A stretch of DNA of 64,000 nucleotides, from positions 44,496 through 108,495 of the forward strand of contig NZ_BAFT02000023.1 in assembly GCF_000308475.2 (NCBI RefSeq), in the 5' to 3' direction. The first letter of the stretch is position 1. The number at the start of each line of letters is the position of its first letter. The notes under the pieces are model-generated. The model was given only the letters and a program-made list of their open reading frames with translations, did not search any database and was not told the DNA's origin. This document shows, in pieces, positions 7,935 through 17,261 of the stretch. Position numbers and translations under genes: made by a program. This DNA is from Nocardia brasiliensis NBRC 14402 (lineage in GTDB: Bacteria; Actinomycetota; Actinomycetes; Mycobacteriales; Mycobacteriaceae).

Positions 7935-8497
7935 ACGACGTGCACATCACCATCGACACCAAGGTGCCCGACGACCAGATCGACCAGTTCTACGAACTGT
8001 ACGAGGACGCGTTCGGCCCGCTGCGCACCAAGGCCATCGCCAGACAGGTGTTGCACCGTGAGGAATTCCGCGCCGAAATGATCGACGCCCGGGTACAGAA
8101 ACACGTGGCCAGAACCGCTTTCGGCGAGCCGATCGGGGTGACCACGCTGACCAGACATCTCGACACCGTGCCGTGGATCAGTCCGGAATACTTCGCGGCC
8201 CGGTATCCTGAACATGCGGCGCGGGACGCGATCTTCTACATCGGTTTTACCCTCGTTACGCCAAGAGCGCGGCAAGGGGTCGCATTCCATGCCATGATCG
8301 AATCAGTTGCCCAGGTTTTGATAGCCGAACGCGCTGTGTTCGGTTGGGACATGTGCTCGTACAACAACACTCGGCCCTGGTTCACCGGCCATATCAAGTC
8401 GGTGCTCGACGAGTTGGAGCTCGAGGTTGCGGTGGAGGATACGCAGACCTACTACGCGGCCTGGTTCACCGGGGACGGAGCGACCAAGGGGGGCTGA
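7931..8497 (+). CDS. GNAT-like acetyltransferase-fold protein
   Basis: A protein of 188 residues that starts at an ATG overlapping the decarboxylase stop (ATGA) and ends in TGATG shared with the next gene. The core around IFYIGFTLVTPRARQGVAFHAMIESVAQVLIAE looks like the beta4-alpha3 region of a GNAT N-acetyltransferase, but the acetyl-CoA loop (R/Q-x-x-G-x-G/A) is only loosely kept as RARQGVA. I infer a GNAT fold with moderate confidence. Given its position between an amine-forming decarboxylase and a c-di-GMP synthase, an amine (for example agmatine) or a protein could be its acceptor. This is a guess from context. Confidence 0.75.
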   Translation: MNDVHITIDTKVPDDQIDQFYELYEDAFGPLRTKAIARQVLHREEFRAEMIDARVQKHVARTAFGEPIGVTTLTRHLDTVPWISPEYFAARYPEHAARDAIFYIGFTLVTPRARQGVAFHAMIESVAQVLIAERAVFGWDMCSYNNTRPWFTGHIKSVLDELELEVAVEDTQTYYAAWFTGDGATKGG

Positions 8498-10074
8498 TGA
8501 CAGTCAGCGAAGGGCCGCGGTCAGCAGGGCGGCAGCAATTCCGAACACGGTGGTACGCACTGCTTCTCGGGGGAAGCGCGGCCGCGATCATGGTGCACGT
8601 CGCGGTCGAGTCACTGGTGCTGACCTACCTGACGATGGCGATCATCCTGGCGGGCACGCTCGCCATGATCGGCATCGGCCTGTGGATGCACCGCCCGGCG
8701 CGGCCGCTGCCCTGGTATCTGCTGTCGGCCTCGTCGGTACTCTCGGCCACGGGCAGCGCGCTGCGCGAGACGTCCGAGCACGGCTTGCATCCGATCGACG
8801 ACGCGTTCACCCTGCTCGGCTACCTGACCGTCGGACTCGCGGCCCTGATCTGGTTGCGCCCCCGGCAGGTCCGCGGCAACTACGACCTGGTGCTCGACTC
8901 CGGGTTGATCGGGCTCGGCGCGCTGCTCGCGTCCTGGACCTTCCTGATCTCCCCCATCCTGCGCACCCACGACAACACCATGAACACCATGGTGGCCGCC
9001 ACCTATCCGGTGCTGGACGCCTTGCTGTTGACGCTGATCGCGCATTCGGTGGCCACCTCGACCCGCTCGGAAACCTCGCTGCGGCTGGTGCACATCGGGC
9101 TGATCGCCGCGCTCATCGGCGACCTCGGCTACAGCATGCAGGCCGCGGGCACGATCGCGGTCAGCCGCGACATGCTGATGGCGCCGCTGCTGGCCGCGTA
9201 CGCGACCGGCGGCGTCGCGGCGCTGCACCCGACGATGGTCGGCCCGGGCAACCCGCGCCGGATCCACCCGCACCACTCCCGGCAGCGGGCCAGCTTCATC
9301 GCGGTCGCCCTGATCGTCGCGTCGCTGGTGCCGGTGGTCGGGTCCTCGCTCGGCCTGCTCGATCGCGTGGTGGTCTCGTCGCTGTTCGCGCTGCTGCTCA
9401 TCGGGGTGCTGGTGCGCAGCGAGCGGGCCATCGTGCGTAGCTCGCGCAGTGAGCGGCGCGCCCAGCACCAGGCCGATCACGACATGCTCACCGGGCTGCT
9501 CAACCGCTCCGCGCTGTTACGCGCGCTCAATCGCAACAGCGAGCGGTGGGCCGAACAACCGCTCTGCCTGCTCTTCATCGATCTCGACGGCTTCAAGATG
9601 GTCAACGACAGCTACGGACACGCGGTGGGTGACGAGCTGATCGCGAACGCCGCCTCGCGCATCCGGCGCGTGGTGCTGCGCGACGACGTGGTCGCCCGCT
9701 ACGGCGGCGACGAATTCGTGGTGCTCTCCCCGCTCGGCCGGCAGGAGGCCGCGACCCTGGCCGAACGCCTGCTCGGCGCGTTCGTGCGGCCGTTCGAGCT
9801 GAGCGCGGGCGAAATCCCGATCACCGCGAGCATCGGCATCGCGTGTGGTTCGCCGCGCAGCACCGACTCCACCATCTACGACCTCATCCGGGACGCCGAT
9901 TCGGCCATGTACCACGCGAAGGAATACTCGCTCGGCTACGCGTTCCACGACGACGCGCGGCACGCGCCCGATACCGTGCGGCACGCCGGGGCCGATACCG
10001 TGCGGCACGCTCCGACCGAGAGCGGGCGGCGGATCTGGCACGCGAGCACCAGATCCACCAGCACCGCGGTCTGA
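8497..10074 (+). CDS. Membrane diguanylate cyclase (GGDEF)
   Basis: A protein of 525 residues. The first ~310 residues form about ten hydrophobic segments with no catalytic motif, likely a membrane sensor. A GGDEF domain follows (about 320-485) with DHDMLTGLLNR at its start, LLFIDLDGFKMVND for metal binding and the intact RYGGDEF motif at residues 401-407. The inhibitory I-site Arg expected 9 residues before GGDEF is Leu here, so classical product inhibition looks absent. The C-terminal tail has a short duplicated segment (DTVRHA twice). It should make cyclic di-GMP from two GTP. ATG 8497 overlaps the GNAT stop, so translation is probably coupled through all three genes. Confidence 0.9.
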   Translation: MTVSEGPRSAGRQQFRTRWYALLLGGSAAAIMVHVAVESLVLTYLTMAIILAGTLAMIGIGLWMHRPARPLPWYLLSASSVLSATGSALRETSEHGLHPIDDAFTLLGYLTVGLAALIWLRPRQVRGNYDLVLDSGLIGLGALLASWTFLISPILRTHDNTMNTMVAATYPVLDALLLTLIAHSVATSTRSETSLRLVHIGLIAALIGDLGYSMQAAGTIAVSRDMLMAPLLAAYATGGVAALHPTMVGPGNPRRIHPHHSRQRASFIAVALIVASLVPVVGSSLGLLDRVVVSSLFALLLIGVLVRSERAIVRSSRSERRAQHQADHDMLTGLLNRSALLRALNRNSERWAEQPLCLLFIDLDGFKMVNDSYGHAVGDELIANAASRIRRVVLRDDVVARYGGDEFVVLSPLGRQEAATLAERLLGAFVRPFELSAGEIPITASIGIACGSPRSTDSTIYDLIRDADSAMYHAKEYSLGYAFHDDARHAPDTVRHAGADTVRHAPTESGRRIWHASTRSTSTAV

Positions 10075-10123
10075 TGGTCTACACCGTCGACCGCACCGGG
10101 CGGCCGCGGCCCCAGGGACCTGT

Positions 10124-10900
10124 CTAGTCGGCCAGTTCCTCGAGCAGCCGCCGGGCCGCTTCCAGTTCGGCCTGCAGCGCTTGCACCTTGGCCTCCTGGG
10201 CTTCCCGCGCGGCATCGAGAATGCCGGCCACCACGTCGGCCACCTCGGGGTGCAGGATCTTGGCGGCCTGCGCCACCGCGGAACTGGGCACCGCGAGACC
10301 GCGCACCGCGCGCTTCTTGCCGCTGACCACGTCCACGGACCATTCGCCGTCGGCGGTACCGGTCAGCGTGACCGTGACCTCGGGCGTCTTCGCCTTCGGC
10401 CGGGCCGCCGCCTTGGCGGGCTTCGCGCCGGCCGGACTCGGCTTGGGCGCGGGCGCCTTGCTCGCGCCGCTGTCCTGTTCCTCCGATTCCGGCGTGCTCG
10501 CAACGGGTTTCGGGACCACCGGGGGCGGGGTGACGGAACTGGCGGGGGTGGGTGTCGCGGTGCTCGTCAAGGTCGACGGCTGGGTCACGGGTGTTTCCTT
10601 CCTGGTTGTCGACTTCGGCTGGGCGGTGGAAACAGGCGCCGCACCTCGCTGCGGCTTGGTCAACGTCACTTCTGTCGGAGAAAAGGACAGTACATCCTTC
10701 GAGCCGGTGGGCCGGACCTGCAGGAAGTCTCCGTCGGCTGGATCGCCGAGCGCGATCACTTTTCCCGACCGTCCTTCCGGCACGCCCACCGCGGCGGCGG
10801 TGAACCACACCATGGGCGGCTTGCCGCCGGCGATTTCGGTGGCAATCCGCTGAATCTCGCTGTCCGACAATGGCTTGGGCTTGGTTCTGGTCGACGGCAT
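10124..10900 (-). CDS. Conserved actinobacterial protein with Pro/Ala-rich linker and coiled-coil tail
   Basis: A protein of 258 residues with three visible parts. The N-terminal ~75 residues form a small folded region (PLSDSEIQRIATEIAGGKPPMVWFTAAAVGVPEGRSGKVIALGDP). A long low-complexity linker rich in Pro, Ala, Lys and Thr follows (about 85-165). A C-terminal domain has EVTVTLTGTADGEWSVDV and ends in a coiled coil (AREAQEAKVQALQAELEAARRLLEELAD). I believe similar proteins occur across Nocardia and Rhodococcus as a domain of unknown function, but I cannot name it with certainty. The ATG is chosen because GGAG lies 6 bases upstream; the frame is open further to 10939. It converges with the diguanylate cyclase. 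Confidence 0.75.
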   Translation of the reverse strand: MPSTRTKPKPLSDSEIQRIATEIAGGKPPMVWFTAAAVGVPEGRSGKVIALGDPADGDFLQVRPTGSKDVLSFSPTEVTLTKPQRGAAPVSTAQPKSTTRKETPVTQPSTLTSTATPTPASSVTPPPVVPKPVASTPESEEQDSGASKAPAPKPSPAGAKPAKAAARPKAKTPEVTVTLTGTADGEWSVDVVSGKKRAVRGLAVPSSAVAQAAKILHPEVADVVAGILDAAREAQEAKVQALQAELEAARRLLEELAD

Positions 10901-11084
10901 TGATGACTCCGAGCAATATTCGTGGATGGCTGCGTGCACAGATGATGCCGCACCGCACCGACAGATTTGCAGGCCACCGGGAAATCGAGGCCGGGAACAC
11001 GACGCAGCGCCGGGTCAGCGAACCCGGAGCTACGCCGCGGCGAGCCGGTCGGATCGCCTTACCGCTCAGTGTTTTCGGCGGGCG

Positions 11085-11714
11085 TCAGCTCCGGTCGGGC
11101 GGCGCCTGCAGCGCCGGGAACCAGATATCGGCGAGCACCTCCGCGGCGCGCTCCGCGGACACGTTGATGGTGCCCTGGACGGCCCAGCGGGTGAAGAAGC
11201 GTTCGAGTTGGGCGACAAGCAGTTCCACCCGCAGCCGCGCCTCGTCCGCGCGGTCGGCGGGCCAGCGGGCGAGGTAGGAGGTCATCGCGTTGGGCAGCGC
11301 CATGATCCCGTCGCGCGCGATCTCGCGGAACTCCGACTCCAGCGCGGTGGCCTCGTCCCAGGCCGGCAGCAGGTCCTTGTGCTCGTGGAACCAGGCGATC
11401 GCCCGGGTCACCCAGGCGACGAACTCGGCCCGCGAACCGGTGTCGAGCACCCGGTCCAGATCCTCGTAGAAATGCAGCGCGCTCGGGGCCGTGCCCTGTT
11501 CGGCGATCGCGCGCAGCACCTCCTGCTTGGAGTTGAAGTGCAGGTAGAAGGTGGCGCGACTGCAACCGACGGCGGCGGCGATGTCGTCCACCCGCACCGC
11601 GGCGTAGCCCCGCTCGGTGAACAGCTCCTTGGCGCGGGCCAGCAGGCGAGCCCTGGTCTGCTGCTTCTGTTCGTCCCGCAGGTTGCTGCCCGCCGGGCTC
11701 GGGTTGGTGCGCAA
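11085..11714 (-). CDS. TetR-family regulator, divergent from the monooxygenase operon
   Basis: A protein of 209 residues with an N-terminal TetR helix-turn-helix (RARLLARAKELFTERGYAAVRVDDIAAAVGCSRATFYLHFNSKQEVL, about 20-66). A helical ligand domain follows and is typical in length. The start codon read here is TTG; no ATG or GTG exists near the domain boundary, so the exact start is uncertain. It is transcribed away from the flavin monooxygenase operon. The 231-bp gap between them contains several CTAGAC half-sites, including a perfect palindrome. By analogy with other TetR pairs it probably represses the operon and itself until a pathway substrate binds. Confidence 0.88.
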   Translation of the reverse strand: MRTNPSPAGSNLRDEQKQQTRARLLARAKELFTERGYAAVRVDDIAAAVGCSRATFYLHFNSKQEVLRAIAEQGTAPSALHFYEDLDRVLDTGSRAEFVAWVTRAIAWFHEHKDLLPAWDEATALESEFREIARDGIMALPNAMTSYLARWPADRADEARLRVELLVAQLERFFTRWAVQGTINVSAERAAEVLADIWFPALQAPPDRS

Positions 11715-11797
11715 CGGCTACCCCATGTCGGTCGAATGCTGTGCTGACGTGCGTCTTTCGCTGCTCGAGTGTACTGAAGAGAAAGTTCACCGCGTCT

Positions 11798-11835
11798 CAC
11801 TAGACAATACGTCATTCACTAGACGCAATGTCTAG
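11798..11835. promoter_or_regulatory. CTAGAC repeat cluster, putative TetR operator
   Basis: A perfect inverted repeat CTAGAC-N5-GTCTAG occupies 11819-11835. A direct copy of CACTAGAC lies at 11798-11805, 19 bp before the CACTAGAC at 11817-11824. On the minus strand a TATTGT -10-like box lies within the cluster. It sits between divergent tetR and monooxygenase genes, which is the expected place for the operator. Binding is inferred. Confidence 0.55.
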
Positions 11836-11945
11836 CGAGTGTTACCTTGTTGCCTACGTCACTCCGGTCGCCACGGCGCCGGACGGTTCCGCCGCCGCGG
11901 CGCCACCGCAGGTGGGTGACGTCCCGCTCAGCACGAGGACACTGA

Positions 11946-13313
11946 ATGACTCCAACCGAACTCCCCCGCGTCGGCGTGATCGGTGCGGGCCCGTCCGGGA
12001 TCACCGCCGCCAAACGATTGCAGGACCACGGCATCCCGTTCGATTGCTTCGAAGCCTCCGACGAGGTCGGCGGCAATTGGTATTTCAAGAACCCGAACGG
12101 CATGTCGGCGTGTTATCAATCGCTGCACATAGATACGAGCAAATTCCGGCTCGCCTTCGAGGATTTCCCGGTGCCCGCGAATTGGCCGGACTTTCCGCAC
12201 CATTCGCAGTTGTTCCAGTACTTCAAGGACTACGTCGATCATTTCGGGTTGCGCGAGAAGATACTTTTCGACACCGTGGTGACCGCCGCCGAACGGGCGC
12301 CCGACGGCAGCTGGCTGGTGACGAGCAATGACGGCCACACCCGCCGCTACGACGCGTTGATCGTGTGCAACGGGCACCACTGGGATCCGAATCTGCCCGA
12401 CTATCCCGGGGAATTCGACGGCGTGCTGCTGCACAGCCACGCCTACAACGACCCGTTCGATCCGGTGGACATGCGCGGCAAGCGGGTCGTGGTCGTCGGA
12501 ATGGGCAACTCCGGACTCGATATCGCCTCGGAGCTGTCCCAGCGCTTCCTCGCCGCGAAACTCACCGTTTCGGCCCGGCGCGGGGTCTGGGTACTGCCGA
12601 AGTACGTGCACGGCAAGGTCGGCGACAAACAGTCGGTGCCGAGCTGGATTCCGCGCACGGTGTCGCTGCGGCTCAAGCAGCGGTTCGTCCGGAAGTTCCG
12701 GGGCGACATGGAGTTCTACGGTCTGCCCAAACCGGACCATCGCCCGTTCGAGGCGCATCCCTCGGCCAGCGAGGAGTTCCTGCACCGGGCCGGTTGCGGC
12801 GATATCGCCTTCAAGCCGGCCATCACCGCGCTGGAAGGTCCGCGGGTGCGTTTCGCCGACGGCAGCACCGAGGAGGTGGACGTGATCGTCTGCGCCACCG
12901 GCTATCGGATCAACTTCCCGTTCTTCGCCGACCCGGACCTGTTGCCGGACGCCCGAAATCGGTTCCCGCTGTTCCAGCACATGATGAAACCCGGTGTGCC
13001 CGACCTGTTCTTCCTCGGGCTGGCCCAACCGCTGCCCACGCTGGTGAACTTCGCCGAGCAGCAGAGCAAGTTCGTCGCCGCCTACCTCACCGGCAACTAT
13101 CTGCCGCCCTCGGTGCCGGAGATGAACGCGGCGATGCGCGCGGCCGAGGCCGCCCGGGCCGGCCGCTACTACGACTCGCCCAGGCACACCATCCAGGTGG
13201 AGTTCGAACCGTACGTGCGCGCGATGCGGCGGGAAATGGCCGAGGGCGCGAAACGCGCTGCCGCGGCGGGCAACCCGCTGCCGGTGCCGGCCCGAGCGCT
13301 GGAGGGCGCGTGA
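11946..13313 (+). CDS. Flavin-containing monooxygenase (FMO/Baeyer-Villiger type)
   Basis: A protein of 455 residues of the class B flavoprotein monooxygenases. An N-terminal FAD site (VGVIGAGPSG) and a second dinucleotide site for NADPH (VVVVGMGNSG) are both intact. GGNWYF after the FAD motif and CATGYRINFPFF near the C-terminus are also typical. Such enzymes insert oxygen into ketones (Baeyer-Villiger) or oxidise N or S atoms; the downstream esterase and alcohol dehydrogenase point to ketone-to-ester chemistry. The ATG follows GAGGA. The last codon overlaps the GTG start of the next gene. The module resembles in logic, though not gene by gene, the M. tuberculosis mymA-lipR-adhD-fadD13 operon. 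Confidence 0.9.
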   Translation: MTPTELPRVGVIGAGPSGITAAKRLQDHGIPFDCFEASDEVGGNWYFKNPNGMSACYQSLHIDTSKFRLAFEDFPVPANWPDFPHHSQLFQYFKDYVDHFGLREKILFDTVVTAAERAPDGSWLVTSNDGHTRRYDALIVCNGHHWDPNLPDYPGEFDGVLLHSHAYNDPFDPVDMRGKRVVVVGMGNSGLDIASELSQRFLAAKLTVSARRGVWVLPKYVHGKVGDKQSVPSWIPRTVSLRLKQRFVRKFRGDMEFYGLPKPDHRPFEAHPSASEEFLHRAGCGDIAFKPAITALEGPRVRFADGSTEEVDVIVCATGYRINFPFFADPDLLPDARNRFPLFQHMMKPGVPDLFFLGLAQPLPTLVNFAEQQSKFVAAYLTGNYLPPSVPEMNAAMRAAEAARAGRYYDSPRHTIQVEFEPYVRAMRREMAEGAKRAAAAGNPLPVPARALEGA

Positions 13314-14479
13314 CCGGCGCGCCGCGGACGGCGGGTTACTGCGCGGACCGGTTCGCGGATGTGCGCACGGAATTGGAGAACCACCTGGCCGCCGGCGAAG
13401 AACTCGGCGCAGCCGTCTGCGTCATGGTGGACGGCGTCGCGGAGGTCGATCTGTGGGGCGGCTACCGCGATGTCGAGCGCACCCGGCCGTGGACGGCGGA
13501 CACCCTGGTCAACGTGTTCTCGATCAGCAAGACGATGACCGCGCTCAGCGCACTGCTGCTGGTCGACCGTGGCGAGCTCGACGTGCACCAGCGGGTGGCA
13601 CACTACTGGCCCGAATTCGCCGCGAACGGCAAGGGCGACATCGAGATTCGGCACCTGCTCGGTCACACCTCCGGCGTCTCGGGCTGGGCGCCGCCGATCG
13701 AGTTGCGCGATATCTACGACGCCGAGTCCGCCTGCGCTCGCCTCGCCGCCCAGCCGCCGTGGTGGGAGCCGGGCACGGCCTCGGGCTATCACGCGCTGAA
13801 CTACGGGCACCTGATCGGCGAGGTGGTGCGCCGCGTGACCGGACAGACGCTGGGCCGATTCTTCGCCGCCGAACTCGCCGAGCCGCTCGGCGCGGACTTC
13901 CACATCGGCACGCCCGCAACACATCACGACCGCATCGCGCCCCTCGTACCGCCGCCACAGCTCGAGTTCGACCTGGCCGCACTGGATCAGGACAGCGTGC
14001 TGGTCAAAACGCTCACCAGCCCGCTGCTCGACCTCGCCGAGACCGCGAGCGCCGGGTGGCGCGAGGCGGAGATCGGCGCGGTGAACGGGCACGGCAACGC
14101 CCGCTCGGTGGCACGGGTGCAATCGCTGGTGTCCTGCGGCGGCCTGCTCGACGGCCGGCGCTTCCTGTCGGAGCGGACCGTCGAGCTGATCTTCGACCAG
14201 CAGTCCGACGGAATCGATCTGGCGCTGCTGGTGCCGTTGCGCTTCGGCCTCGGCTACGGGCTGCCGCAGGCGCAGACCGCGCCCGCGGTACCGGACGGCC
14301 GGGTGTGCTGGTGGGCGGGTTACGGCGGCGCGATGGTGGTGAACGACCTGGACCGGCGCATCACCGTCGCGTACACCATGAACAAGATGGCGCCCGGCCT
14401 GATCGGTTCCCCGCGCGCCGACGCCTACCTGCGTGCGGTGTTCAACGCGGTGCGAGCCGAGCAAGGCGCGTCGGCATGA
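13310..14479 (+). CDS. Serine hydrolase, class C beta-lactamase/esterase fold
   Basis: A protein of 389 residues of the beta-lactamase-related esterase family (EstB/LipR-like). The catalytic SxxK motif is FSISKTMT (Ser71, Lys74). The second motif, a Tyr followed by Asn, is YHALNYG. The C-terminal region WWAGYGGAMVVND takes the place of the KTG-like element. No signal peptide is seen, so it is probably cytoplasmic. The GTG start overlaps the monooxygenase stop by 4 bases. In context it would hydrolyse the ester made by the monooxygenase to an alcohol and an acid, which the next two genes can process. This pathway role is inferred. Confidence 0.87.
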   Translation: MTGAPRTAGYCADRFADVRTELENHLAAGEELGAAVCVMVDGVAEVDLWGGYRDVERTRPWTADTLVNVFSISKTMTALSALLLVDRGELDVHQRVAHYWPEFAANGKGDIEIRHLLGHTSGVSGWAPPIELRDIYDAESACARLAAQPPWWEPGTASGYHALNYGHLIGEVVRRVTGQTLGRFFAAELAEPLGADFHIGTPATHHDRIAPLVPPPQLEFDLAALDQDSVLVKTLTSPLLDLAETASAGWREAEIGAVNGHGNARSVARVQSLVSCGGLLDGRRFLSERTVELIFDQQSDGIDLALLVPLRFGLGYGLPQAQTAPAVPDGRVCWWAGYGGAMVVNDLDRRITVAYTMNKMAPGLIGSPRADAYLRAVFNAVRAEQGASA

Positions 14480-15519
14480 TGCGCGCCTTGCAGCTCACCG
14501 ATCCCGGCGTGCTCGAGCTGCGCGAGGTGCCGGTCCCCGAGATCGGGCCGGGCGAGCTGCTGCTGCGCGTCGGCGCGGCCGGGATCTGCCATTCCGATCT
14601 GCATGTGCTGCACCTGCCGTTCCGGCTGCGCGAGCAGGCGCTGACACTCGGACACGAGGTCGCGGGGACCATCGAGACGGTCGGCGAGGCGGTCGAGGGC
14701 CGCAGCGCCGGTGAACGCGGCGTCGTCTACCTGTGCTGGTCGTGCGGCCGGTGCCGGGAGTGCGTGTCCGGCAACGAGAACGTCTGCCTGGCCGCGGGCC
14801 GCAGCGCGATGCCGCCGTGCCCCGGGCTCGGCCCGGACGGCGGCATGGCCGAGTACCTCCGTATGCCGGCCGACGCGTTCGTGCCGATCGGCGATCTCGA
14901 TTTCCGGCAGGCCGCTCCGCTCGCGGATGCGGCGCTGACCAGCTACCACGCGATTCGCGGTGCGCGCGAGCACCTGCGGCCGGGTTCGGTGGCGGTGGTG
15001 ATCGGCGTCGGCGGGCTGGGGCATGCGGCGGTGCAGATCCTCGCCGCGACCAGCGCGACCGAAGTGCTCGCGGTCGACGTCGCCGAGGACAAGCTGGAAT
15101 TGGCGACGCGCGGCGGCGCGGCCGCGGGTCTGCGCGCCGGCCCGGGCACGGCGCAGCAGATCCTCGACCGCACCGACGGCCGCGGCGCCGACGCGGTATT
15201 CGACTTCGTCGGCAGCGACCAGACCTGCGCGCTCGCCGTCGCCACGGTCGCGCCGAACGGCGCCTACCGGATGATCGGCCTCGGCGGCGGCACGCCGGAG
15301 ATCACCGCGGCGCCCGCGGGCGGCCCGGGCTGGCCGTGGGGTGCTTCGATCCGAAAGTCCTACGGCGGCACCAAATCCGATCTGATCGAGTCCGTCGCGC
15401 TGGCTCGTTCGGGCAAGCTCGAGATCGCGGTCGAGCAGTACGCACTGGTCGACGGGCGCGCGGCGCTCGACCGGCTCGAGCGTGGGCTGGTCACCGGTCG
15501 CGCGGTAGTGGTTCCATGA
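14476..15519 (+). CDS. Zinc-dependent alcohol dehydrogenase (MDR family)
   Basis: A protein of 347 residues of the medium-chain dehydrogenase family. The N-terminal GroES-like domain has the catalytic zinc ligands in GICHSDLH and GHEVAG. The structural zinc site is the cysteine cluster CWSCGRCRECVSGNENVC. The Rossmann motif is VVIGVGGLGHAAVQ. It should oxidise an alcohol to an aldehyde or ketone with NAD(P). The start ATGATG overlaps the hydrolase stop (TGATG), so translation is coupled; the second ATG (14479) is an alternative start. In the operon it is the natural next step after ester hydrolysis. Confidence 0.9.
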   Translation: MMRALQLTDPGVLELREVPVPEIGPGELLLRVGAAGICHSDLHVLHLPFRLREQALTLGHEVAGTIETVGEAVEGRSAGERGVVYLCWSCGRCRECVSGNENVCLAAGRSAMPPCPGLGPDGGMAEYLRMPADAFVPIGDLDFRQAAPLADAALTSYHAIRGAREHLRPGSVAVVIGVGGLGHAAVQILAATSATEVLAVDVAEDKLELATRGGAAAGLRAGPGTAQQILDRTDGRGADAVFDFVGSDQTCALAVATVAPNGAYRMIGLGGGTPEITAAPAGGPGWPWGASIRKSYGGTKSDLIESVALARSGKLEIAVEQYALVDGRAALDRLERGLVTGRAVVVP

Positions 15520-15536
15520 ATGAGGGAGTGCGGTAG

Positions 15537-17186
15537 ATGACGAAGCCGTTCGATGCACAGGCGTTCGCCGCGGCGGCCGTGGCCCGCTTGACCGGTCCGG
15601 GTGGCCGTTTCGAGATGGCGGTCGAGGAGGTGCTCGGTGCGCCGATGCCGGTGCTGCGCAACCGAGCCCGCTCGCTGGGCGAGGTCCTGGCCACCGCGGC
15701 GGACTGGGGCGCGCGCGACTACCTGGTGACCGAGGACCGCCGGATCTCGTTCACCGAGCACGCGGCCGCGGTCGGCGCGCTGGCCGCGGCGCTGCGGGAT
15801 CGGTACGGCCTCGGCCGGGGCGACCGCATCGGCATCCTGGCCGCCAACACCCCGGAATGGGTCTGCGCGTTCTGGGCGGCGCAGCAGCTCGGCGCGATCG
15901 CGGTGGGCTACAACGCGTGGTGGACGCCGCGGGAGATCGCCTACGGCGTCGAGCACACCTCGCCCGCCGTGCTCATCGTCGACGCGAAACGCGCGGCCCT
16001 GGTCGCGGAACTGGATATCCGGGTGCCCGTGCTCACCATGGAACACGACCTGCCCGCGTTGCTCGCCGAATACAGTGGTGCGACACCGGCACTCGCACCG
16101 ATGGACGAGGACGACCCGGCCGTCGTCCTCTACACCAGCGGCACGAGCGGGCGGCCGAAAGGCGCGGTGCACTCGCATCGAAACCTGGTGGCGGTCATCG
16201 GCTATCACCAGTTCAACGACGCGCTCGCGGCCGAGTTCGCGGGCGCGGGTGCGGTACCGAGCGGCCGCAGGTTTCTGCTCACCTCGCCGCTGTTCCACAT
16301 CGCCAGCCTGCACAACCTCGTGGTGCCCCGGCTGGTGACCGGTGACACCGCGGTGCTCTATCAGGGCGGCTTCGACGCCGACCGGGTGCTGCGGCTCATC
16401 GAACGCGAACGCGTCACCAACTGGGGCGCCATGCCGACCATGGCGACCCGGCTGCTCGAACGCGACCTGTCCGGGTACGACCTGTCCTCGCTGGTGTCCT
16501 TCTCGCTGAACTCCGCGCCGTCCTCGGCGGCACTGCAACATCAACTGCGCGAACGGCTTCCGGTCGCGCGGACCGCGCTGGTCACCAGTTACGGGCTCAC
16601 CGAGTCCAGCACGGCGGCCACCATCGCCACCCCGGCCGAACTCGCCGCGTTCCCGGATACCGTGGGCCGCCCCGTGATCGGGGCCGAGGTGCAGATCCGC
16701 GACAGTGCCGGACAGGCCGTGCCGGACGGCGTCGAGGGTGAGATCTGCGTGCGCAGCCCGTATGTGATGCTCGGGTACTGGAACGACGACGCGGCCACCG
16801 CGGCGGCGATCACCGCCGACCGCTGGCTGCGCACCGGCGACATCGGTGTGCTCGCCGACGGCCGGCTCCGATTGTCCGGGCGGCGTTCGGATCTCATTCT
16901 GCGCGGCGGCGAGAACGTCTATCCCGTCGAGATCGAACAGTGCCTCGACGAGCATCCCGCGGTCCGCGAGTGCGCCGTCGTCGGCATCCCCGACCCGGAT
17001 CTCGGCCAGCAGGTCGCCGCCGTTGTCGTGCTCGAAAACCCCGCGGCGACAACCGAAGCGGAGTTGCGCGCGTTCGCCGCGGAACGGCTCGCCTACTACA
17101 AGGTGCCCGCGCGCTGGCGCCTCACCACCACCGAGCTGCCGCGCAACGCCACCGGCAAAGTGGTGCGCACGGGGATCGAGGTCTGA
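15537..17186 (+). CDS. Acyl-CoA synthetase (FadD-type ANL ligase)
   Basis: A full-length ligase of 549 residues. Visible motifs are [20 protein letters not shown] (A3), SYGLTESS (A5), WLRTGDIG (A7), [11 protein letters not shown] (A8 hinge) and the catalytic lysine in [11 protein letters not shown] near the end. It activates a carboxylic acid to its CoA thioester. It begins 17 bases after the alcohol dehydrogenase stop, with a weak ribosome site (GAGGGA). In context it would charge the acid released by the esterase or made from the alcohol, feeding beta-oxidation. The FadD13 gene occupies the same place in the mycobacterial mymA operon. Confidence 0.9.
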   Translation: MTKPFDAQAFAAAAVARLTGPGGRFEMAVEEVLGAPMPVLRNRARSLGEVLATAADWGARDYLVTEDRRISFTEHAAAVGALAAALRDRYGLGRGDRIGILAANTPEWVCAFWAAQQLGAIAVGYNAWWTPREIAYGVEHTSPAVLIVDAKRAALVAELDIRVPVLTMEHDLPALLAEYSGATPALAPMDEDDPAVVLYTSGTSGRPKGAVHSHRNLVAVIGYHQFNDALAAEFAGAGAVPSGRRFLLTSPLFHIASLHNLVVPRLVTGDTAVLYQGGFDADRVLRLIERERVTNWGAMPTMATRLLERDLSGYDLSSLVSFSLNSAPSSAALQHQLRERLPVARTALVTSYGLTESSTAATIATPAELAAFPDTVGRPVIGAEVQIRDSAGQAVPDGVEGEICVRSPYVMLGYWNDDAATAAAITADRWLRTGDIGVLADGRLRLSGRRSDLILRGGENVYPVEIEQCLDEHPAVRECAVVGIPDPDLGQQVAAVVVLENPAATTEAELRAFAAERLAYYKVPARWRLTTTELPRNATGKVVRTGIEV

Positions 17187-17261
17187 CGGACACGGTTGAC
17201 AGCACCGTAAAATTGCGACGGAAGGGTGACTTGGTTGCCCGGCCGCTCGTGAGGAGTCGAC

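Noticed and set aside
10994..11030. Another GGGAAC in the gap upstream of the TetR gene, considered as a fourth ECF site
   Set aside because: No CGAC at 16-base spacing and no plus-strand gene follows directly.
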